DNA of 64,000 nucleotides from Paenibacillus sp. MBLB1832 (lineage in GTDB: Bacteria; Bacillota; Bacilli; Paenibacillales; NBRC-103111). The position numbers and the translations under genes were made by a program. Numbering within the stretch: the first letter of the stretch is position 1; each line of letters begins with the position of its first letter. The notes beneath the pieces are model-generated. The model worked only from the letters and a program-made list of their open reading frames with translations. It made no database searches and was not told the origin of the DNA. Below are positions 17,806-25,770 of this stretch, piece by piece. The stretch lies in NCBI RefSeq assembly GCF_032271945.1, contig NZ_CP130319.1, forward strand, positions 4,855,001-4,919,000, given 5' to 3'.

Positions 17806-18204
17806 ATGAGTATACTTGGAGAAAACTCAGCAGTACCACAAGCATCAATTGCACCGTGGCTTGCGGTAAATAATGCCGCCAAAGCTGCGGATTTTTACAA
17901 GTCGGCTTTCGGAGCGAGTGAGCTGTATCGACTAGAAGATGATAACGGTCATCTCGTCATTGTTCATCTTTCCGTGCTAGGCGCGGAGTTCTGGCTGCAA
18001 GAGGACCCTGAGTTCGACGCCGAGTATGTCCGGCAAGGTTCATTTCGCTTGATTGTCACCCTCGACAATCCAGATGCTTTATTTGAGCGGGCGCTTGCTT
18101 CTGGCGCAACTGAGATCGCAGCGATGAGCGAGGGATACGGTTGGCGCATTGGGCGGGTGGTTGACCCCTTTGGCTACCATTGGGAAATCGGTGTTCGGTT
18201 GTAG
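17806..18204 (+). CDS. VOC-family protein (glyoxalase/PhnB-like)
   Basis: 132-residue vicinal-oxygen-chelate fold protein. APWLAVNNAAKAADFYKSAFGA is the standard opening of PhnB-type VOC proteins, and VVDPFGYHWEIGVRL is the standard end (DPFGHxW). The ribosome site is TAGGAGG. No linked gene points to a substrate. It may be a metal-dependent lyase, dioxygenase or antibiotic-binding protein. Confidence 0.85.
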   Translation: MSILGENSAVPQASIAPWLAVNNAAKAADFYKSAFGASELYRLEDDNGHLVIVHLSVLGAEFWLQEDPEFDAEYVRQGSFRLIVTLDNPDALFERALASGATEIAAMSEGYGWRIGRVVDPFGYHWEIGVRL

Positions 18205-18230
18205 GGGCGGAAGTGAAGCTGAGGTGCCTG

Positions 18231-18294
18231 AATTGGGCGGCTCAGGTGCAAATTTGCTACCTAAGTCTCCTGAGCCTCCCAAATTGGGAGGCTC
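18231..18294 (+). other. Two mutually exclusive hairpins after the VOC gene
   Basis: The block CCTGAGCCTCCCAAATT (18269-18285) can pair upstream with AATTGGGCGGCTCAGG (18231-18246) or downstream with the arm ending TTGGGAGGCTC (to 18294). The alternatives share the middle block, as in an attenuator, but no reading frame follows on the plus strand. Confidence 0.5.
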
Positions 18295-18310
18295 GCGACA
18301 CACAATGCCA

Positions 18311-18378
18311 AAAAATCCAGCCCCTCCCCTGTTTCGACTGCGAATGCAGCGGAAGCAGGGGCAGTAGCTGGATTTCAT
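18311..18378. terminator. Long bidirectional hairpin between VOC and FAD oxidoreductase genes
   Basis: Arms AAATCCAGC/GCTGGATTT at the outside with inner CCCCTG/CAGGGG and a further small GCTGCATTCGCAG-like loop. On the minus strand the outer arm leads into TTTTTTGGC, which fits a terminator for the FAD oxidoreductase. Confidence 0.7.
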
Positions 18379-18386
18379 CCTCTTCC

Positions 18387-19730
18387 TTATTTCAACAAAG
18401 CTCCGTCTTTCTCTAAGACCGCTTGCAGCTCAGCAACATCAATGTCCGCTGGAAGCACGCCATACTTCACTGCCAGCCCCGCTGCGGAACCTGCCGCTTG
18501 CCCAGTTGCCATGCAGCTTGGCGTAAGACGCGTCGTCGCCAGCGCTTCATGCGTGGTGGAGATGCAGCGGCCTGCGGTGAGCAGGTTTTCGATTTTTTGC
18601 GGGAGCAGACAGCGGTAAGGGATGTCGTAGGCGCCATCACCATTCACCCAAGCTGCAGTTACGCCCTTGCCAGACGGATCATGGATATCGATCGGATAGC
18701 CGCTCCGCGCAATGACATCATCAAAATGGCGGCCTTGCACCACATCCTCCACTTGCAGCGCGTACACGCCGTCAATCCGGCGCGTCTCACGGATACCAAT
18801 TTGTGCGCCGACATTGGAAATGGAGGCTTTTTCAAAGCCAGGCAAGTTATTTCGCATAAAATCAGCAACCATCAGCACCTGTTTGCGGCCCAACTCCTCA
18901 GCCTCGGTCAAATCTTCTACATTGGTGCCATCAAGCCCCTGCACACGCGTCGTATTAACCAACACTTCGTCGTCTTCAGGACCTGTGAAGAACAGTACTT
19001 GGTCCCGATTGATCGGAAGATTCGCTTCCTTCCAATGTTTGAAATAGCCAAGGACACCAGACAGAGGGAGATCAGCGAGCTCGGAGAACGGCGTCTTTTT
19101 ATAAAACTCATCTGGGTGATCGATCATGTACTGCTTTACGGCAGCCAAGTCCACACCGCGCATTCGGAACTTCATCGTCATCGGCTGTGTGAGTTTATCC
19201 CCATCACGCCCTTTCAAGCATGGCGCTCCCGACAGGTAAGCGAGATCAGCGTCCCCCGTCGTATCAATAAACACTTTGGCACTAACATCAATTCGACCTG
19301 ATTTGGACGTTAATTGAACGGATTGTATGCGATTATCGACCGTTTCAACCTGATCCACAAAACTATGGAAAAGCAGCTTAACGCCCGCCTCTTTTAGCAT
19401 ATCAACAGCCAGCACCTTGTAAATCTCCGGATGATACGGGGTTATTGTATTCACGAATCCAACGGTATCGCGCAAATGGCCTGGTGACGCATTCATCGCC
19501 ATGAGACGATCAATAATTTCTTGCGCAAGCCCCGCAATCACCTGTTTGCCCTCTGTTGTATGAAACGTCATCCAAGGATACACAAGCGCTGCCGTCGACA
19601 TCCCGCCGATAAATCCGTATTTCTCTATAAGAACAGTTTTAGCTCCGCTTCGCCCTGCTGCTATCGCTGCATTCACACCTGCTGGACCCCCGCCAACTAC
19701 AACTACATCTGCCTCAATTCGTTTGCTCAT
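18387..19730 (-). CDS. FAD-dependent oxidoreductase (FAD_oxidored family)
   Basis: 447-residue flavoprotein with ADVVVVGGGPAGVNAAIAAG (dinucleotide binding) at the N-terminus. The family marks YGFIGGMSTAALVYPWMTF and FIDTTGDADLAYLSG (second nucleotide site) follow, and the C-terminal flavin contact is LTAGRCISTTHEALATTR. The start is the ATG behind AGAAGGAGCGAAATCAG. Relatives are often in carbohydrate or xenobiotic degradation loci, with unknown substrates. It is divergent from a LacI-type regulator and was probably its target; that regulator is now frameshifted. Confidence 0.85.
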   Translation of the reverse strand: MSKRIEADVVVVGGGPAGVNAAIAAGRSGAKTVLIEKYGFIGGMSTAALVYPWMTFHTTEGKQVIAGLAQEIIDRLMAMNASPGHLRDTVGFVNTITPYHPEIYKVLAVDMLKEAGVKLLFHSFVDQVETVDNRIQSVQLTSKSGRIDVSAKVFIDTTGDADLAYLSGAPCLKGRDGDKLTQPMTMKFRMRGVDLAAVKQYMIDHPDEFYKKTPFSELADLPLSGVLGYFKHWKEANLPINRDQVLFFTGPEDDEVLVNTTRVQGLDGTNVEDLTEAEELGRKQVLMVADFMRNNLPGFEKASISNVGAQIGIRETRRIDGVYALQVEDVVQGRHFDDVIARSGYPIDIHDPSGKGVTAAWVNGDGAYDIPYRCLLPQKIENLLTAGRCISTTHEALATTRLTPSCMATGQAAGSAAGLAVKYGVLPADIDVAELQAVLEKDGALLK

Positions 19731-19795
19731 CTGATTTCGCTCCTTCTGCCCCTTTAGGTTCATCACTATCTCAATTCCTTGCTCCTCTCTCAGTG

Positions 19796-19838
19796 TAGTT
19801 TAAAATTAACCTTCTTTTTAGTTTAAATTTAGTTTAAA
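19796..19838. promoter_or_regulatory. Three TAGTTTAAA repeats in the divergent intergenic region
   Basis: TAGTTTAAA occurs at 19796, 19819 and 19830. The last two are 11 bases apart, one helical turn. They sit between the divergent FAD oxidoreductase and LacI genes and could be regulator sites or part of AT-rich promoters. They do not look like the CG-centred palindromes usual for LacI proteins. Confidence 0.45.
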
Positions 19839-19882
19839 ATTTGAGTTACAACTTGCTTACGAAAAGGAGATATCTCCATCAG

Positions 19883-20910
19883 ATGCGCAAACGAGTAACG
19901 CTCCACGATCTAGCAGATGGGCTCGGTCTAACGATACAAACGGTTTCCAAAGCGCTGCGCGGATTGCCCGGCATGTCGGAGCAGACACGCAGTGAAGTTT
20001 TTCGGCTCGCACGCGAGCTCGGTTACATGACGAAGGATCAGAAACAGACGCTGCAATTGGATCATATTTCACCATACCCAGTCGTGCAGCGCAGGTTCGT
20101 ACTAATTCAAAACAAGCAATCCTTGAACTTCAATCGTTTGCTGCTGCAAGGCCTGCATGAACGCTTCATGGAATTCGGCCACACGGTGCAACCAATACTC
20201 ATCCCTCCTCAGTTGAAACCTTCTCAATTCGAGGATTGGGCCGAAGAGCAAGGGCTCCCCTATGCGGAGGGGGTTTTTATCGCGCCACGAATGAACCTTG
20301 ATCTACTGGAGCAGAAACTGTTGGAGCTGCCCCTCCCTCGCATCCTGCTCAATTTCCCCCGCCAGAGTCCAAGGTGGATAGTGTCATCTGGGATGTGTAT
20401 GAGGCGGTGTTTCAAGCGGTGCGCAGGCTCGTGCGGATGGGGCACAGCAACATTCTTTATGTTGGGGATGCGTTGGATCAACGCGGTTTTGTTATTCGAT
20501 GGCAGGCGTTTGCGGAAGCGATGAAAGAGGCTGGCAACCCAGTGGAGTCAAAGGAACACGCCATTGAGCGCGATGGGACTGAGGGGTGGTTGAAGGATTT
20601 CGAAAGGTTGTATGAGACGCGCAAGCCGACGGCTGTGATCTGCGGAATTGACGAGGAAGCAGCGCCTGTCTACCATACGCTGCGTCGGTTAGGGGTTCGG
20701 GTGCCGCAGGAAGTTTCGCTCGTCGCGCTGCTCAATGAGCAAAGCGACACGCTGCCGCTCTGCTCTCGTCCGCAGCTGCCGATTCGTGAGGCTGGTTACC
20801 GCGCAGCGGATCGCATGCTCTGGCGGATTGCCAATCCGCATTTGCCTTTTGAGCATGTGCGGCTGCAGGGGGATTTTTTCGCGGGGAGTACGATACAGAG
20901 GTTAGTATAG
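19883..20910 (+). pseudogene. LacI-family regulator with a frameshift
   Basis: The N-terminal DNA-binding domain is complete: VTLHDLADGLGLTIQTVSKALRG with helix-turn-helix and hinge, then the start of the sugar-binding domain. At 20356-20360 a run of five C breaks the frame. Before it the protein reads PRILLNF; after it the sense continues one frame over as PPPESKVDSVIWDVYEAV and runs to VRLQGDFFAGSTIQRLV with normal LacI content (PTAVICGIDEEAAPVYHTL). One extra C would restore a single protein of about 340 residues. The start is the ATG after AAGGAG. It is either a genuine recent pseudogene, a slippage-prone switch, or a sequencing error in the C run. Confidence 0.8.
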
Positions 20911-20931
20911 ATTTTATGTGTTGTGCGGCTC

Positions 20932-21552
20932 TTAATGAGATAGGAAGAAGATTAGAGCAGCGATCGCTAGAAAAAAAAGCAGGAAAATACCTGCGATGAT
21001 GCCAATGCCCCACAGGAACTTTTTGAAGATGGAGGTTAACGTTGAGTTTAACGTTTGATGCTGCTTCAATGCGAACTCGGCGGGCACGCCAACCGAACTG
21101 ACTGGGCTTGTTTCGATCACACAAAGAGGTCTCAACCGTTCAACTAACACGTCGTAATTTTCTATGTGACTCGGGATAAATACGTAACTTCCATTACAAC
21201 TTGCTTCCACTGAAAGGCCGCCCGTCACTTGGACAATTCGGGTGATATCATTCAGAGAGAGCGTCGTATCTGGTACATTACGTTGCTTTTTGACAAGGGA
21301 TTGATCGGATAATACGATGCGAAAAGAATACCAATCTCTTCTTACTTTTAATAAATTGCGGACTGCTTTATAAAGATAATACACAAACAGGAGGACAAAG
21401 ACATACTGAAGAAAGTCAGGTAAATCCGAATCCTTTCGATAGGCAAATGTGAAAAAAAAGAGTATCGGAATCATTAAGGGGATACCTGATACGAGAAGTG
21501 AGCGCTTCAGAACTTCCGTAAGTTTATCTTTTCTTAGTGCATATTCCATCAT
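20932..21552 (-). CDS. Hypothetical membrane protein (YcxB-like)
   Basis: 206 residues with two hydrophobic segments near the N-terminus (LLVSGIPLMIPILFFFTFAY and LQYVFVLLFVYYLYKA) and one at the C-terminus (GIIAGIFLLFFLAIAALIFF). Between them lies a soluble domain, RIVLSDQSLVKKQRN...YVFIPSHIENYDVLVERL, that resembles YcxB-like or PH-type membrane domains. It starts behind AGGAGCG. It converges on the LacI gene with only 21 bases between. The function is not known. Confidence 0.65.
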   Translation of the reverse strand: MMEYALRKDKLTEVLKRSLLVSGIPLMIPILFFFTFAYRKDSDLPDFLQYVFVLLFVYYLYKAVRNLLKVRRDWYSFRIVLSDQSLVKKQRNVPDTTLSLNDITRIVQVTGGLSVEASCNGSYVFIPSHIENYDVLVERLRPLCVIETSPVSSVGVPAEFALKQHQTLNSTLTSIFKKFLWGIGIIAGIFLLFFLAIAALIFFLSH

Positions 21553-21736
21553 GGCAAGATTCGCTCCTTCACATTTTTAAAAATAAACACTTCTCGCTTA
21601 TCATAACATGGAAATAGTTGGGAATATAGGATAACTTGATACATCCAATCATTTCATTTGCTTTTCTGAACATGGTATATTGAAGCTTGAAAGATCTGAC
21701 CGGAAGGTAAGCGATCGTAATTAGGAGGTCATCACC

Positions 21737-22741
21737 ATGCACAAAAAGCCAAGTTCACGTTCAACAACTCAAGGCGGCCAGAAGCCTAAGGCAGGCCAAC
21801 ATAAATCGCACACACCTCAAGGGGCCAAAACGAAAAGCAGCCCAGAGTCCAATACACGCCAATACACTGTCAAGGAGCCTAGCGAGCTGCTTCCTTTCTT
21901 GTTAGATAAGCTGTCCAGCCTCGGCCGCAACGCAGTGAAAGCAATTCTTGCCCGCGGGCAAGTCGCAGTGAATGGCAAATCGGTTACAGCGTATAACTAC
22001 CCTTTGCAGCCTGAGCAGATCGTCACGATTTCGAAGGAAAAAGTGGTCGAGGATATCCCACTTGCGGGAATGACCATTCTCCATGAGGATCAGGATGTGA
22101 TTGTCATTCAGAAGGATGCTGGTCTTCTCTCGATCGCGACGGATGATAAGGAGAACCAAATTACCGCTTACCGCCAACTGACTGCGCATGTTCGGAATCA
22201 TGATCCGAAGGGTCGAATTTTCGTCGTTCATCGATTGGATCGGGACACCTCTGGTGTCATGATGTTTGCGAAAAACGAAGCGGTTCAGCAGCATCTGCAA
22301 AATACGTGGCAGGAGAGCGTGAAAGAACGGACATACGTAGCTTTGGTTGAAGGTATGGTGCGCAAACCCGAGGGAACCATCTCTTCGTGGCTCAAGGAGA
22401 ATCCGAAATCGCTGAAAATGTTCTCCACCCCCTACCCGAACGACGGTCAGCATGCCGTGACGCACTATACGACACTGCAGGCTAACAAGCAATTCTCTCT
22501 GTTGGAAGTCAATCTCGAAACAGGCCGTAAAAATCAAATTCGCGTACATATGCAAGACATCGGGCATCCTGTGGCTGGCGATAAAAAGTACGGCTCCAAA
22601 TCCAAGGAGATCAATCGACTCGGTCTTCACGCGCGAGTACTCGCCTTCATACACCCGACGACGGGCCAATTGATGCGGTTTGAGACGCACATTCCGAAGG
22701 CATTCTTGAATCCTTTTAAAGAGCCAGGTGTGAAAAAATAA
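21737..22741 (+). CDS. RluA-family pseudouridine synthase
   Basis: 334 residues. After a Lys/Ser/Thr-rich N-terminal extension (about 1-45) there is an S4 RNA-binding domain (LLPFLLDKLSSLGRNAVKAIL...GQVAVNGK) and a catalytic domain with VHRLDRDTSGVMMFAK, where the HRLDxxTSG Asp is catalytic. A C-terminal VNLETGRKNQIRVHM completes the RluA pattern. It starts behind AGGAGG. The RNA target (23S rRNA or tRNA) cannot be told; the basic N-terminal extension is unusual in length. Confidence 0.92.
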   Translation: MHKKPSSRSTTQGGQKPKAGQHKSHTPQGAKTKSSPESNTRQYTVKEPSELLPFLLDKLSSLGRNAVKAILARGQVAVNGKSVTAYNYPLQPEQIVTISKEKVVEDIPLAGMTILHEDQDVIVIQKDAGLLSIATDDKENQITAYRQLTAHVRNHDPKGRIFVVHRLDRDTSGVMMFAKNEAVQQHLQNTWQESVKERTYVALVEGMVRKPEGTISSWLKENPKSLKMFSTPYPNDGQHAVTHYTTLQANKQFSLLEVNLETGRKNQIRVHMQDIGHPVAGDKKYGSKSKEINRLGLHARVLAFIHPTTGQLMRFETHIPKAFLNPFKEPGVKK

Positions 22742-22762
22742 AGCAGCTAGGAGAGCAACCGA

Positions 22763-23719
22763 ATGAACATTGTTGTGCTTGATGGATATACGTTAAATCC
22801 TGGGGATTTGGATTGGAGCGGGCTGGAATCCCTTGGGAGCTTGACTGTTTATGATCGGACGGCGGAGTCCGACATTGTGGATCGCGCTTCGGATGCGGAT
22901 GTCGTACTAACGAACAAGACGCCGCTTACTGCGAGGACATTAGGACTTCTGCCCAAGCTGCGCTATGTGGGAGTTCTCGCAACAGGTTACAACATTGTCG
23001 ATGTTTCTGCTGCAAAAGAGAAAGGCATTCTTGTCACGAACGTCCCTGCTTACAGTACGCATTCCGTTGCGCAGTTGGTTTTTGCGTTGATTTTGGAGTT
23101 TTGCCATCGCGTGCAGCGCCACAGTGATAGTGTGCTGCAAGGCGATTGGACAGGGTCGATCGATTTCAGCTATAGCGTCTCCCCGTTGGTGGAGTTGAGC
23201 GGACAAACCCTTGGCCTCATCGGCCTCGGCCAAATTGGCATGCAAACCGCACTGATCGCTCAAGCGATGGGGATGAGAGTCATTGCTGCAGGCAGCGGAA
23301 GACGTGTTCCCGAACCTGTGGCGGGTATAGAGTGGGTCTCGTTGGAGCATTTGCTGCGGGAGGCCGATATTGTTAGTTTGCATTGCCCGCTGACATCAGA
23401 GACGACCGAGTTGATCAATGCAGAGCGCATTGGTTGGATGAAGCGGACGGCACTGCTTATTAATACCGCCAGAGGCGGGCTTCTTCATGAGGAAGATGTG
23501 GCGCAGGCGTTGAACGAAGGCCGCATTGCTGGAGCGGGTCTAGATGTGCTCACGATTGAGCCACCGAAGCCAGATAATCCGTTGCTCCATGCCAAAAATG
23601 TGATTATCACCCCGCATATCGCATGGGCGACGAAAGAAGCGCGTGCTAGATTGATGCGAGTCGCGGTGGAGAATGTGCGCGGGTTTGTAGGAGGCGCGCC
23701 AAGGAATGTGATTGGGTGA
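22763..23719 (+). CDS. D-2-hydroxyacid dehydrogenase (hydroxypyruvate/glyoxylate reductase-like)
   Basis: 318-residue NAD(P)-dependent enzyme. It has the substrate-domain start MNIVVLDGYTLNPGDLDW, the Rossmann motif TLGLIGLGQIGMQTALIAQAMG, the catalytic Arg in LINTARGGLLHEEDV, the Glu in VLTIEPP and the catalytic His in IITPHIAWATKEAR. The N-terminus resembles glycerate dehydrogenases. It begins 21 bases after the pseudouridine synthase stop with AGGAG, so the pair may be cotranscribed. The exact substrate is inferred. Confidence 0.88.
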   Translation: MNIVVLDGYTLNPGDLDWSGLESLGSLTVYDRTAESDIVDRASDADVVLTNKTPLTARTLGLLPKLRYVGVLATGYNIVDVSAAKEKGILVTNVPAYSTHSVAQLVFALILEFCHRVQRHSDSVLQGDWTGSIDFSYSVSPLVELSGQTLGLIGLGQIGMQTALIAQAMGMRVIAAGSGRRVPEPVAGIEWVSLEHLLREADIVSLHCPLTSETTELINAERIGWMKRTALLINTARGGLLHEEDVAQALNEGRIAGAGLDVLTIEPPKPDNPLLHAKNVIITPHIAWATKEARARLMRVAVENVRGFVGGAPRNVIG

Positions 23720-23735
23720 TGACGCGGCGTGGTGG

Positions 23736-23764
23736 CGAATTAATCGATTTTTTCGATTAATTCG
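23736..23764. terminator. Perfect hairpin after the hydroxyacid dehydrogenase
   Basis: 12-bp perfect stem CGAATTAATCGA/TCGATTAATTCG with an all-T loop. It lies 16 bases after the stop at 23719. It has no T tract on the plus strand, so termination there is less certain. Confidence 0.6.
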
Positions 23765-23798
23765 GGGCCGAATGATACATTCCGCAGGATAAATAAAT

Positions 23799-23850
23799 AG
23801 GCTCTCCATCCGGTAAACAAGTAAAATACTTGTTACCGTATGGGGAGCCT
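23799..23850. terminator. Terminator between convergent genes (mqnD side)
   Basis: Long imperfect stem with outer arms AGGCTC/GAGCCT and inner GGTAAACAAGTA/TACTTGTTACC. It lies immediately downstream of mqnD on the minus strand. Confidence 0.75.
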
Positions 23851-23857
23851 TTCTGCT

Positions 23858-24694
23858 TTATGTTTTCAGTAGTGCCGCATAATCCATCTGCGGCACTAGC
23901 CCCGCTTCTGCCGCACGCTGAAGCAAGGTCAAGACGGCGCCATAGCCGCTCTCGCCGAGCTCAGCGGTGAACTCGTTGACGTACAGGTCGATGTGCTGCT
24001 GCGCGACCTGCGGGTCCATCTCCTGCGCGTGCTGCATCACATAGTCACGCGAAGCGTCGGGATGCGCCCACGCGTATTCGACGGAGGCGCGAGCCCAGCC
24101 TGCGAGCGCCTTCAGATCCATCGAGCGCCGCGCTATGATGGCGCCCAGCGGGATTGGCAGCCCCGTGTCGGACTCCCACCAGCTGCCCAGATCCGTTAGA
24201 AGCGCTAACCCGTACGACGGGTATGTAAATCGCGCTTCATGAATCACAAGGCCGGCATCGATGAGGCCGTCCCGCACGGCGGGCATGATCTCGTGGAACG
24301 GCATGACCACGATCTCGCCTACGCCGCCAGGCACATTCTGTTCCGCCCAGAGGCGGAACAGTAAGTACGCGGTCGAGCGCTCGCTCGGCACTGCGACCCG
24401 GCGGCCGCTCAGTGCGGCTGGGTCCGTCTCACCCCCGCTTGTGAGCACAAGCGGGCCGCAGCCTCGGCCTAAGGCGCCGCCGCAGGGCAGCAGGGCGTAC
24501 TCTTGCAGCACCCAAGGCAGGGCTGCATAAGAGATCTTAAGCACGTCAGGGCCTGTGCCTTCGGCGGCCAGGCGGTTCGTAATATCGATGTCCGCGTAGA
24601 GGACATCCAAATCTGGTGCGCCTGGGATAAGCCCGTGCGCCCAGGCGTGAAACACAAACGTATCGTTCGGACACGGTGAGAACGCTATTTTCAT
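23858..24694 (-). CDS. mqnD: 1,4-dihydroxy-6-naphthoate synthase (futalosine menaquinone pathway)
   Basis: MqnD converts cyclic de-hypoxanthine futalosine to 1,4-dihydroxy-6-naphthoate. It is 278 residues, a periplasmic-binding-protein-like fold. The opening MKIAFSPCPNDTFVFHAWAHG, DIDITNRLAAEG, KISYAALPWVLQEYALLPCG and GLVIHEARFTYPSYGL are family hallmarks. It starts three bases after the stop of mqnB, so the two form one transcript. The gene is GC-rich relative to the window. It shows that the organism makes menaquinone, at least in part, by the futalosine route. Confidence 0.93.
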   Translation of the reverse strand: MKIAFSPCPNDTFVFHAWAHGLIPGAPDLDVLYADIDITNRLAAEGTGPDVLKISYAALPWVLQEYALLPCGGALGRGCGPLVLTSGGETDPAALSGRRVAVPSERSTAYLLFRLWAEQNVPGGVGEIVVMPFHEIMPAVRDGLIDAGLVIHEARFTYPSYGLALLTDLGSWWESDTGLPIPLGAIIARRSMDLKALAGWARASVEYAWAHPDASRDYVMQHAQEMDPQVAQQHIDLYVNEFTAELGESGYGAVLTLLQRAAEAGLVPQMDYAALLKT

Positions 24695-24697
24695 CGT

Positions 24698-25336
24698 TTA
24701 AAGCACCTCCGCTAAAACTTTGCCCGCTGCTTCTAAAGCTTTCAAAGCGTCGCCGATCCGCCAGGCGTCGCGGTCGCGCGGTCCGACCGCGTTGGAGATC
24801 GCGCGGATCTCCAGCACAGGCACCCCGCGCTGCTGCGCAGCTGTCGCAATGCCGAAGCCTTCCATGGCTTCGGCCGCAGCGCCAGGCACGCGCTGAGCCA
24901 GCGCAGCAGCAGTAGCCGCCGTGCCGGTGGCCGTCGCCACCGTCAGCACTGGCGCCGCTTGCGCCTGCAACCCCGCGGCTTGCAGCGCCGCCGTCACGCG
25001 CTGGGCCAGCTCACCTTCGACGCTGATGCGCGTCGAGCCGAAGCCCAGCTCATCCAAGCTGCTGAAGCCGTCCAGCAGCTCAACACCGAGATCAGCGGCG
25101 ATAATCTCGCTGGCGACAACAATTGAGCCTACCCCCGCTTGTCCCACAAAACCGCCGGCGATGCCCGCAATAATGAGCAGATCATAGTCAGCCTTAGCTA
25201 CCTCAATAGCTCCATGCACCGCTGCGGCTGCAATACCAACACCTGCTAAAGCAAATTCAAATCGGTTATCCTGCCCAAGACCCCGCTGAATGGCATCCCG
25301 TTCAGGCGCCACTGCTGTCATGACAAGTATACGCAT
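24698..25336 (-). CDS. mqnB: Futalosine hydrolase
   Basis: MqnB releases hypoxanthine from futalosine. It is a nucleoside phosphorylase-like fold of 212 residues. Family marks are MRILVMTAVAPERDAIQRGL, LIIAGIAGGFVGQAGVGSIVVAS and AAEAMEGFGIATAAQQRGVP (the catalytic ExMEG/F region), with EIRAISNAVGPRDRDAWRI at the end. It is the first gene of mqnB-mqnD and very Ala/Gly-rich, with high GC. Both neighbours in one operon make the pathway assignment firm. Confidence 0.92.
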   Translation of the reverse strand: MRILVMTAVAPERDAIQRGLGQDNRFEFALAGVGIAAAAVHGAIEVAKADYDLLIIAGIAGGFVGQAGVGSIVVASEIIAADLGVELLDGFSSLDELGFGSTRISVEGELAQRVTAALQAAGLQAQAAPVLTVATATGTAATAAALAQRVPGAAAEAMEGFGIATAAQQRGVPVLEIRAISNAVGPRDRDAWRIGDALKALEAAGKVLAEVL

Positions 25337-25538
25337 ACAACGATTCCCCTTTTCACTTCTTTAAGCTGTATTGTACATGAGGAAAAGGGATTAGGAAACT
25401 TTCACGCTTGCAATTAGCTCCACTCCTGTCCCAACAATTAGGACACGTTACCCAATTTTTTATTTAACAGGCAGGACATTCATCCATACTTCTTCTGGTC
25501 ACATGACATATAGTAATTTTGTGAAGGGAGGGATTAAC

Positions 25539-25637
25539 ATGAGTTGTGGTTGCGGTACTGGTTCAAGCGCTGCAGTAGTTCTCGTTCTTTATGTCCTCTT
25601 GGTTATCGTGCTTAGCACGTTCGGCTTTGGTTGGTAA
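25539..25637 (+). CDS. YjcZ-family sporulation peptide
   Basis: 32-residue hydrophobic peptide. It starts MSCGCGTGSSAAVVLVLYVL and ends LSTFGFGW, with one membrane segment and a Gly/Cys-rich head, as in YjcZ-type sporulation proteins. A good ribosome site (AAGGGAGGG) precedes the ATG, and a terminator-like hairpin follows. It is expected in spores from the family; its function is unknown. Confidence 0.7.
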   Translation: MSCGCGTGSSAAVVLVLYVLLVIVLSTFGFGW

Positions 25638-25650
25638 TTGAATAACCATT

Positions 25651-25692
25651 ACGGCTGGAGCGATGATATCCGTTCCAGCCGCTACCTTTTTT
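25651..25692 (+). terminator. Terminator of the YjcZ gene
   Basis: Stem GGCTGGA/TCCAGCC with extra pairing inside, followed after a few bases by TTTTTT. Confidence 0.65.
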
Positions 25693-25770
25693 CCGTCTTT
25701 TTAGGCTATAATTATAATGCAATCTTAAGCGATTGATTTTCCTATTACCTATTCAGGACGGAGACGAGGA

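Noticed and set aside
18423-19301. Long plus-strand frame antisense to the FAD oxidoreductase
   Set aside because: The minus-strand protein is a clear family member; this is its shadow.
19883-20910. Programmed frameshift in the LacI gene
   Set aside because: No slippery heptamer or downstream structure recognised; a C-run indel is simpler.
21902-22690. Long minus-strand frame across the pseudouridine synthase
   Set aside because: Shadow of a well-conserved gene; no ribosome site.
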